64,000 nt of DNA, from the NCBI RefSeq assembly GCF_003732425.1, contig NZ_MOBX01000014.1:362816-426815 (forward strand), in the 5' to 3' direction. Every line of letters begins with the position of its first letter. The first letter of the stretch is position 1. The notes beneath the pieces are model-generated. The model was not told the origin of the DNA, searched no databases, and was given only the letters and a program-made list of their open reading frames with translations. The position numbers and the translations under genes were made by a program. Positions 57,858-64,000 of the stretch are shown piece after piece. The stretch comes from Pseudomonas fluorescens (lineage in GTDB: Bacteria > Pseudomonadota > Gammaproteobacteria > Pseudomonadales > Pseudomonadaceae).

Positions 57858-59282
57858 TTAATGCTTGAACATCACATGCCGAACCGTGGTGTAGTCCTCC
57901 AACCCATACATGGACATGTCCTTGCCGTAACCGGACAGTTTCTGACCGCCATGGGGCATTTCGCTGACCAGCATGAAGTGCGTGTTCACCCAGGTGCAGC
58001 CGTATTGCAAGCGTGCCGATAGGCGATGCGCACGTCCTACATCCGCGGTCCACACCGAGGAAGCGAGGCCGTAGTCCGATTCGTTGGCCCACTCCAGCGC
58101 CTGCGCTTCATCAGTGAATTTGGTCACCGAAACCACCGGCCCAAACACTTCGCGACGGACGATTTCGTCGTCCTGCTGCGCATCGGCCAGCACCGTCGGT
58201 TCGAAGAAGAAGCCGTTGCCTTCAACAGCCTTGCCACCAGTGATCAAGCGAATGTGCGGCTGTGCCACAGCACGCTCGACAAACCCGGCAACACGATCGC
58301 GATGTTGCGCAGTGATCAACGGCCCCAGTTCAGTCGACGGATCATCCTGCAAGCCATACTTGATGCTGCTGACCGCCGCGCCGAGCTTCTCGACAAACTT
58401 GTCGTAAATGCCCTGCTGCGCATAGATCCGGCACGCAGCGGTGCAATCCTGCCCAGCGTTGTAGAAACCAAAGGTGCGAATACCTTCCACTGCAGCATCG
58501 ATATCGGCGTCATCGAAAATGATCACCGGCGCCTTGCCACCCAGCTCCATGTGCATGCGTTTGACGCTGTCGGCGGTGCTGGAAATGATGTTCGAACCGG
58601 TGGCGATCGAGCCAGTCAGCGAGACCATGCGCACTTTCGGGTGCGTAACCAATGGACTGCCCACGGTAGGACCGCGGCCAAACACCAGATTGAGGACACC
58701 GGCCGGGAAGATTTCCGACGCCAGTTCGGCCAGACGCAACGCGGTCAGCGGGGTTTGTTCCGACGGCTTGAGCACCACGGTATTACCGGCGGCCAATGCT
58801 GGAGCGATCTTCCAGGCAACCATCATCAGCGGATAGTTCCACGGCGCGATGGAGGCGATCACGCCGACCGGATCGCGGCGGATCATCGAGGTATGGCCGG
58901 GCAGGTATTCGCCCGCCGCCGAACCGCTCATGCAACGGCTGGCGCCGGCGAAGAAACGGAACACGTCGGCAATCGCCGGGATCTCGTCATTGAGCGCGGC
59001 GCTGTAGGGTTTGCCGCAGTTGTCGGATTCCAGTTTGGCCAGTTCTTCGCCGTGGGCTTCGATGGCGTCGGCGAGTTTGAGCAGCAGCAGCGAGCGGTCT
59101 TTCGGCGCGGTTTGCGACCAGTCGGCGAAGGCGTTGTCGGCAGCGCGCACGGCGGCATCGACCTGGGCTTCGCTGGCTTCGTTGATGTCTACCAGGACTT
59201 CGCCAAGCGAAGGGTTGAGCACCGGTTGCGCCGGGCCTTCGCCGTTGACCAGTTGGCCGTTGATCAAGAGTTTGGTTTGCAT
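57858..59282 (-). CDS. patD: Gamma-aminobutyraldehyde dehydrogenase (PatD-like)
   Basis: NAD-dependent aldehyde dehydrogenase that oxidises 4-aminobutanal from putrescine to GABA. The 474-aa protein has the ALDH residues Glu246 (MELGGKAP) and the nucleophile Cys280 (NAGQDCTAAC), and the IAPWNYPLMM oxyanion motif near 145-154. Length and residue numbers match E. coli PatD. It is the last gene of a ydcS-ydcT-ydcU-ydcV-patD type cluster, separated from the permease genes by a REPIN. Confidence 0.9.
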   Translation of the reverse strand: MQTKLLINGQLVNGEGPAQPVLNPSLGEVLVDINEASEAQVDAAVRAADNAFADWSQTAPKDRSLLLLKLADAIEAHGEELAKLESDNCGKPYSAALNDEIPAIADVFRFFAGASRCMSGSAAGEYLPGHTSMIRRDPVGVIASIAPWNYPLMMVAWKIAPALAAGNTVVLKPSEQTPLTALRLAELASEIFPAGVLNLVFGRGPTVGSPLVTHPKVRMVSLTGSIATGSNIISSTADSVKRMHMELGGKAPVIIFDDADIDAAVEGIRTFGFYNAGQDCTAACRIYAQQGIYDKFVEKLGAAVSSIKYGLQDDPSTELGPLITAQHRDRVAGFVERAVAQPHIRLITGGKAVEGNGFFFEPTVLADAQQDDEIVRREVFGPVVSVTKFTDEAQALEWANESDYGLASSVWTADVGRAHRLSARLQYGCTWVNTHFMLVSEMPHGGQKLSGYGKDMSMYGLEDYTTVRHVMFKH

Positions 59283-59327
59283 GGTTTTGTCCTCTTCGAA
59301 TCTATTATTTTTCTGCCGAAACCGGAC

Positions 59328-59416
59328 CCCGTAGGAGCTGCCGAAGGCTGCGATCTTTTGATGTTGCTTTGAAGGTCAAGATCAAAAGATCGCAGCCTTC
59401 GGCAGCTCCTACAGGG
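59328..59416. repeat. REPIN, family A, between the permease genes and patD
   Basis: GTAGGAGCTGCCGAAGGCTG at 59331-59350 and the inverted copy at 59383-59414. It lies inside the presumed operon. Confidence 0.9.
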
Positions 59417-59441
59417 GAATCCGGTTTCTTCAGTTATTCGG

Positions 59442-60251
59442 TTATTTGCCGCCACTACCGGCGACGCTTTCGCCACCCCGCGTCAGGTAATACGCGCCGA
59501 GGATCGGCAACATGGTCACCATCATCACCAGCATGGCGACGACGTTGGTCACCGGCACATCCCGTGGCCGGCTCAGCTGATTGAGCAGCCACAACGGCAA
59601 CGTGCGTTCATGCCCGGCGGTAAACGTGGTGACGATGATTTCGTCGAACGACAGCGCAAACGCCAGCATGCCGCCGGCCAGCAACGCCGAGCCGAGGTTC
59701 GGCAGGATGATGTAGCGAAAGGTCTGCCAGCCGTCGGCGCCGAGGTCCATCGAGGCTTCGATCAGGCTGTGCGAGGTACGGCGCAGGCGGGCGATGACGT
59801 TGTTGTAGACGATCACCACGCAGAAGGTCGCGTGGCCGACGATGATGGTGAACATCCCCGGCTCGATCCCCAGCGTCTTGAAGGTTGCCAGCAGCGCGAT
59901 CCCGGTGATGATCCCCGGCAGCGCAATCGGCAAAATCAGCATCAGCGAAATGCCCTGCTTGCCGAAGAAGTCGCGGCGGTACAACGCCGCCGAAGCCAAC
60001 GTGCCGAGCACCATCGCAATCAACGTTGCGATAGCAGCGATCTGCAGCGAGAGCTTGATCGCCTCCAAAACATCCGGCCGCGAAAACGCCACGCTGAACC
60101 AGTGCAGCGTGAAGCCTTTAGGCGGAAAGCTGAACGCCGCTTCCTCGGTGTTGAAGGCGTAAAGAAAGATGATGAGGATCGGGAAGTGCAGAAACACCAA
60201 CCCGCCCCAGGCTGCGATTTTCAGGCCAATAGAGGCTTTCTCAGAGCGCAT
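59442..60251 (-). CDS. ydcV: Polyamine-type ABC transporter permease (YdcV/PotI-like)
   Basis: 269-aa inner-membrane permease with six predicted helices and the binding-protein-dependent transport (EAA) loop EASMDLGADGWQTFRYIILP near residues 165-185. It follows ydcU with an 11-nt overlap and precedes patD, matching the E. coli ydcSTUV order. A putrescine-like substrate is inferred from patD. Confidence 0.9.
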   Translation of the reverse strand: MRSEKASIGLKIAAWGGLVFLHFPILIIFLYAFNTEEAAFSFPPKGFTLHWFSVAFSRPDVLEAIKLSLQIAAIATLIAMVLGTLASAALYRRDFFGKQGISLMLILPIALPGIITGIALLATFKTLGIEPGMFTIIVGHATFCVVIVYNNVIARLRRTSHSLIEASMDLGADGWQTFRYIILPNLGSALLAGGMLAFALSFDEIIVTTFTAGHERTLPLWLLNQLSRPRDVPVTNVVAMLVMMVTMLPILGAYYLTRGGESVAGSGGK

Positions 60252-61176
60252 CGAAGGCCCCCAGACGTTTGACGATGGACAGGTAAACCGCGATCAACAC
60301 AATCGGCACCAGCGTGAACGCCGCCGCCATCGGCATGTTGCCGATCGCCCCTTGCTGCGCGTACACCATGCTGCCGACGAAGTACCCCGGCGGCCCGACC
60401 AGTTGCGGCACGATGAAGTCGCCCAGCGTCAGCGAAAACGTGAAGATCGATCCCGCCGCTATGCCCGGAATCGACAGCGGCAAGATCACCTGCATAAAGG
60501 TCTGGCGCGGCTTGGCGCCAAGGTCGGCTGAAGCCTGCAACAGCGACGGCGGCAGACGCTCCAGCGATGCCTGAATCGGCAGGATCATGAACGGCAGCCA
60601 GATGTAAACGAACACCATGAACCGCCCCAGGTGCGAGGTCGATAAGGTGCTGCCGCCCACCCCGGGAATCCCCAGAATGAACTGCAGTACCGGCTCCAGT
60701 CCCAAGTGCTGCACGAACCATTGCGCCACACCGCCCTTGGCCAGCAGCAACGTCCACGCGTAAGCCTTGACGATGTAACTGGCCCACATCGGCATCATCA
60801 CTGCGATGTAGAAAAACGCCTTGGTCTTTCCGGTGGTGTAGCGCGCCATGTAGTAGGCGATCGGGAAGGCGACGATGGCGCTGGCGATCGACACGACGAT
60901 GGCCATGCTCAGCGTGCGCAGGATGATGTCGAAGTTCGACGGCTGAAACAGCGCGGCAAAGTTCGCCAGGGTCAGGTCCGGAGTGACCGCCATGGTGAAG
61001 TCGTCGAAGGTGTAGAAGCCTTGCCACAACAGCACCAGCAACGAGCCGAGATAGATCGCGCCAAACCACAGCAGTGGCGGCACCAGCAGCATCGACAAAT
61101 ACAGGTTCGGCTTGCGATAGAGCAGGTTGGAAAACCTACGCAACGGCGGTGATGGAGTCATCGCGAGCGTGCTCAT
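60241..61176 (-). CDS. ydcU: Polyamine-type ABC transporter permease (YdcU/PotH-like)
   Basis: 311-aa permease with about six helices after a cytoplasmic N-terminus (MSTLAMTPSPPLRRFS). The EAA-type loop is ASADLGAKPRQTFMQVILP near residue 220. The start is ATG at 61176, 1 nt after the ATPase stop; a longer frame reaches into the ATPase gene and is rejected. It pairs with YdcV to form the channel. Confidence 0.9.
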   Translation of the reverse strand: MSTLAMTPSPPLRRFSNLLYRKPNLYLSMLLVPPLLWFGAIYLGSLLVLLWQGFYTFDDFTMAVTPDLTLANFAALFQPSNFDIILRTLSMAIVVSIASAIVAFPIAYYMARYTTGKTKAFFYIAVMMPMWASYIVKAYAWTLLLAKGGVAQWFVQHLGLEPVLQFILGIPGVGGSTLSTSHLGRFMVFVYIWLPFMILPIQASLERLPPSLLQASADLGAKPRQTFMQVILPLSIPGIAAGSIFTFSLTLGDFIVPQLVGPPGYFVGSMVYAQQGAIGNMPMAAAFTLVPIVLIAVYLSIVKRLGAFDAL

Positions 61177-61177
61177 G

Positions 61178-62215
61178 TCACACCCCGCCGGCAACGGTGT
61201 CGTGCAGCGGAACCATCGCTTCCCGTGCCCAGCGCGCACTCAGACGCTGGCCGGTCTGGTGCTGTGCGCTGCTGTCGATCCACTGATTATTGGCGTGGCT
61301 GATGCTCAGGGTCTGGCCGTTTTCCAGCGTCAGTTCATAGCGCGTTGCACTGCCTTGATATTGAATGTCGTGGAGCAATCCGCTGACTTCAATCTCGTGG
61401 CTGGCCAACGGGCCTTCGGCAAACCGCACGTGTTCCGGACGGATCGAAAACGGCTGCGGGTGACCGCTGAGCTGACGCGCCAGATCGCCACGAATCACGT
61501 TCGAGGTACCGACAAATTCGGCGACGAAAGTGGTGGTGGGTTTCATGTACAGATTGCGCGGCGTGTCGACCTGTTCGATACGGCCCTTGTTGAACACGGC
61601 GACGCGGTCGGACATCGACAGCGCTTCGGTTTGATCGTGGGTGACGAAGATGAACGTGATGCCGAGCTGGCGTTGCAGCTTCTTCAGTTCGCTTTGCATC
61701 TGTTCGCGCAGTTTCAAATCGAGCGCACCCAAAGGTTCATCGAGCAACAACACGCGCGGACGATTGACCAAGGCGCGGGCGAGGGCCACCCGCTGGCGCT
61801 GACCGCCGGACAACTGCACCGGTTTGCGTGCGCCGTAACCGCCGAGGGCGACCATGTCCAGAGCCTCTTCAGCGCGTTTGTGCCGTTCGGTTTTGCCGAC
61901 ACCTTTGACCTTCAAGCCGTAGGCGACGTTATCGAGGACGTTCATGTGCGGGAATAGCGCGTAATCCTGGAATACGGTGTTTACGTCACGTTGATACGGC
62001 GGCAGACCGGCCGCTTCGGCGCCGTGAATGCGAATTGAGCCGGCGCTCGGTTGTTCGAACCCGGCGATCAGGCGCAGGCAGGTGGTTTTGCCCGAGCCGG
62101 AAGGGCCGAGCATGGAAAAGAACTCGCCGTCCTGGATATCGATGGAAACCCGGTCAACGGCCTTCACTTCGCCGAACTGCCGGGAAACGTTGGTGAACTG
62201 GACTGCAAGCGTCAT
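61178..62215 (-). CDS. ydcT: Polyamine-type ABC transporter ATPase (YdcT/PotA-like)
   Basis: 345-aa cytosolic ATPase that drives import. The nucleotide-binding domain shows Walker A GPSGSGKTT (residues 37-45), the signature LSGGQRQRVALARAL (near 137) and Walker B VLLLDEPLGALD. The C-terminal TOBE domain (about 260-345) is normal for PotA/FbpC-type proteins. The ATG at 62215 is the start. A REPIN separates it from the binding-protein gene. Confidence 0.93.
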   Translation of the reverse strand: MTLAVQFTNVSRQFGEVKAVDRVSIDIQDGEFFSMLGPSGSGKTTCLRLIAGFEQPSAGSIRIHGAEAAGLPPYQRDVNTVFQDYALFPHMNVLDNVAYGLKVKGVGKTERHKRAEEALDMVALGGYGARKPVQLSGGQRQRVALARALVNRPRVLLLDEPLGALDLKLREQMQSELKKLQRQLGITFIFVTHDQTEALSMSDRVAVFNKGRIEQVDTPRNLYMKPTTTFVAEFVGTSNVIRGDLARQLSGHPQPFSIRPEHVRFAEGPLASHEIEVSGLLHDIQYQGSATRYELTLENGQTLSISHANNQWIDSSAQHQTGQRLSARWAREAMVPLHDTVAGGV

Positions 62216-62267
62216 GGTGCGGTGCTCCGGTAAAGCAGGCTTTCAAAGAATGATCAGGTGTTGCGTC

Positions 62268-62370
62268 GAAAAGATCGCAGCCTTCGGCAGCTCCTACAGG
62301 ATGTGTGCCGGACGCTGAATTTTCGGTGCTCGCGGTCGGTGTAGGAGCTGCTGAAGGCTGCGATCTTTTG
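62268..62370. repeat. REPIN, family A, between ydcS and ydcT
   Basis: Left arm 62268-62300 (inverted core) and right arm 62338-62370 (GTAGGAGCTGCTGAAGGCTG). The spacing of about 37 bp is longer than in the others. The position favours different mRNA levels of the binding protein and the rest of the operon. Confidence 0.86.
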
Positions 62371-62383
62371 ATCTTGAAGGGGC

Positions 62384-63535
62384 TTACCTGCCGCCCATGA
62401 TCGCGATGTAATCCTGGGTCCAGCGGCTGTACGGCACAAACTTGCCGCCCTCAGCCTGCGGGGTTTTCCAGAAGGCGATCTTGTCGAACTGGTCGAAACC
62501 GTTGGTCTTGCAACCTTCCGCGCCGAGCAATTCGCTCTCCTTGCACGCCGCCGGTACCGCCGGCAACGAACCGAACCACGCCGCCACATCACCCTGGACC
62601 TTCGGCTTCAGCGACCAGTCCATCCACTTGTACGCGCAGTTCGGGTGCTTGGCCTCGGCGTGGAGCATGGTGGTATCAGCCCAGCCAGTGGCGCCTTCTT
62701 TGGGAATGGTCGAAGCAATCGGCTGTTTCTCGTTCATCAAGCCGTTGACCTGATACGGCCAGGCGCTGGAGGCGACCACGCCTTCGTTTTTGAAGTCACT
62801 CATCTGCACCGTGGTGTCGTGCCAGTAGCGATGGATCAGCGGCTGCTGCGCGCGCAACAGATCGAGCACGGCTTTGTATTGATCTTCGGTCAGTTGATAC
62901 GGATCCTTGATACCCAGTTCAGGCTTGGTCGATTTCAGATACAACGCCGCGTCGGCGATGTAGATCGGGCCGTCATAGGCCTGCACGCGGCCCTTGTTCG
63001 GCTTGCCATCGGGCAGATCCTGCGCGGCAAACACCACGTTCCAACTGGTCGGCGCGGTCTTGAACACGTTGGTGTTGTACATCAGCACGTTCGGACCCCA
63101 CTGGTACGGAGTGCCGTAAGTCTGCTGGTTGACCACGTACCACGGTGCATCTTTCAAGCGTGGGTCGAGGGTGTTCCAGTTCGGGATCAACGCAGTGTTG
63201 ATCGGTTGCACACGCTTGCCGACGATCAACCGCAACGACGCATCGCCCGACGCGGTGACCAGGTCGTAACCGCCCTTGGCCATCAGGCTGACCATTTCGT
63301 CCGAGGTCGCCGCCGTCTTCACATTGACCTTACAGCCGGTTTCTTTTTCGAAACCGGTCACCCAGTCGTAGGCCTTGTCGCTCTCGCCACGTTCGATGTA
63401 ACCCGGCCACGCAACGATATCCAGCTGACCTTCGCCAGCGCCGACAGCCTTCAGTGGCTCGGCGGCTGAAAGGCTGGCGCTGGCCAGCAGGGCCGTGGTG
63501 ATTGCACTGAACAGTGCGGTCTTGTGCACGAACAT
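62384..63535 (-). CDS. ydcS: Polyamine-type ABC transporter periplasmic binding protein (YdcS-like)
   Basis: 383-aa exported protein with a Sec signal (MFVHKTALFSAITTALLASA, cleavage after SAA near residue 25) and a spermidine/putrescine-type (PotD/F-like) binding fold: LDIVAWPGYIERGESD (residues 38-53) and a C-terminal IAFWKTPQ. E. coli YdcS is reported to bind polyamines. The ATG at 63535 is the start. It is the first gene of the ydcSTUV-patD set and lies 83 bp after a second aldehyde dehydrogenase gene. Confidence 0.9.
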   Translation of the reverse strand: MFVHKTALFSAITTALLASASLSAAEPLKAVGAGEGQLDIVAWPGYIERGESDKAYDWVTGFEKETGCKVNVKTAATSDEMVSLMAKGGYDLVTASGDASLRLIVGKRVQPINTALIPNWNTLDPRLKDAPWYVVNQQTYGTPYQWGPNVLMYNTNVFKTAPTSWNVVFAAQDLPDGKPNKGRVQAYDGPIYIADAALYLKSTKPELGIKDPYQLTEDQYKAVLDLLRAQQPLIHRYWHDTTVQMSDFKNEGVVASSAWPYQVNGLMNEKQPIASTIPKEGATGWADTTMLHAEAKHPNCAYKWMDWSLKPKVQGDVAAWFGSLPAVPAACKESELLGAEGCKTNGFDQFDKIAFWKTPQAEGGKFVPYSRWTQDYIAIMGGR

Positions 63536-63618
63536 GGTTGAACCCTCTTCTTTAAATTATGGTCGGGGCAGTTGTGAACGCGGTGAAGCATGCCGTTGGC
63601 GGCTTGTTATTAGCGTAG

Positions 63619-64000
63619 TCAGAGATGCTGGCCGTGGCGGGCCATGATGTGCCGCACCACGCTGTAGTCCTGCAGCGAATCAGTGGATAAGTCTTTGCCG
63701 TAACCCGAACGTTTCAGCCCGCCGTGAGGCATTTCGCTGACCAGCATGAAATGGCTGTTGATCCACGTGCAGCCGTACTGCAAGCGCGCGGCAACCTGCA
63801 TGGCCTTGTCCAGATTCTGTGTCCACACCGACGAGGCGAGGCCGTATTCGGAGTCGTTGGCCCAGTCGACCGCTTGTGCGAGTTCGTCGAAACGGGTCAC
63901 GGTGACCACCGGACCGAACACTTCGCGCTGGACGATTTCGTCGCTCTGTTTGCAACCGGCGAGCAGCGTCGGTTGATAGTAGAAACCGGCGCCGGAATGC
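63619..64000 (-). CDS. Second PatD-like aldehyde dehydrogenase, C-terminal part (cut by the right edge)
   Basis: The last 126 residues are present, from HSGAGFYYQPTLLAG to HIMARHGQHL. They align closely with the C-terminus of the patD product (the shared blocks are EVFGPVV, EYGLASSVWT/DYGLASSVWT and MLVSEMPHGG). The catalytic Cys and Glu lie beyond the window edge. It is transcribed in the same direction just upstream of ydcS, so the transporter set is flanked by two related dehydrogenases. The start and full length cannot be seen. Confidence 0.85.
   Translation of the reverse strand, partial: HSGAGFYYQPTLLAGCKQSDEIVQREVFGPVVTVTRFDELAQAVDWANDSEYGLASSVWTQNLDKAMQVAARLQYGCTWINSHFMLVSEMPHGGLKRSGYGKDLSTDSLQDYSVVRHIMARHGQHL

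Noticed and set aside
58026..59372. 448-codon plus-strand open frame opposite patD
   Set aside because: Antisense artefact; patD has its catalytic Glu and Cys.
1..64000. rRNA, tRNA and complete insertion sequences
   Set aside because: None was recognised on either strand; short structured RNAs could have been missed by eye.

Overview
The window is a GC-rich chromosomal segment that reads as a fluorescent Pseudomonas (P. fluorescens group). The evidence is the gene order lepA-lepB-rnc-era-recO-pdxJ, ffh/rpsP-rimM-trmD-rplS and dsbC-hom-thrC, genes typical of pseudomonads (DUF3509, DUF6124, the nagE/nagF PTS) and a dense scatter of paired REP palindromes (REPINs) of at least three families. 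No rRNA, tRNA, CRISPR array or complete insertion sequence was seen.

Layout. 1-954: 5' part of pepA (minus). 955-1530: divergent region holding a 283-bp three-armed palindromic element and the lptFG promoter. 1531-9961: lptF-lptG, then lepA-lepB-rnc-era-recO-pdxJ (LPS export, translation, signal peptidase, RNA processing, repair, vitamin B6). 10045-16004: mltF (minus), purL and a small NIF3/PII-like gene. 16005-16977: almost gene-free, with a terminator, a REP, a 400-bp repeat element, a REPIN and a folded leader for a DUF6124 gene. 17536-24823: an N-acetylglucosamine catabolic operon on the minus strand, transcribed nagR-nagA-SIS deaminase-nagF-nagE, with operator-like repeats over its promoter. 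25107-33575: L,D-transpeptidase, two NUDIX hydrolases, gamma-carbonic anhydrase, DUF1289, VUT transporter, purT, an MFS symporter, a CorC-type CBS protein and a CcsA-like membrane protein. 33786-44834: ffh, the rpsP operon, a thioesterase, a CPA1 antiporter with a TrkA-N domain, xerD, dsbC, hom, thrC. 44955-50271: a BvgS-like receptor that stops after its PAS domain, a degenerate receiver protein, DUF3509, a periplasmic solute-binding protein overlapping a CoA-transferase, and yaeQ. 50327-55247: recJ, an Old Yellow Enzyme and opgD. 55248-57857: a small accessory patch (two tail-to-tail mini-genes, a Bro-N protein, a SLOG-fold protein, a gene relic). 57858-64000: a ydcSTUV-patD type polyamine/GABA-aldehyde cluster with a second aldehyde dehydrogenase upstream.

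How it works together. Most of the window is core housekeeping. The nag cluster imports and phosphorylates GlcNAc through its own EI-HPr-EIIA fusion, deacetylates it and deaminates it to fructose-6-phosphate under a GntR repressor. The last cluster imports putrescine-like compounds and oxidises the derived aminobutyraldehyde. REPINs sit in many intergenic gaps, often between converging genes.

The least explained items are the three-armed element at 1087-1369, the RBS-sequestering leader at 16761-16977, the decayed sensor locus with a structured leader at 46369-46433, the four consecutive hairpins before hom, and the accessory patch with the SLOG and Bro-N genes.
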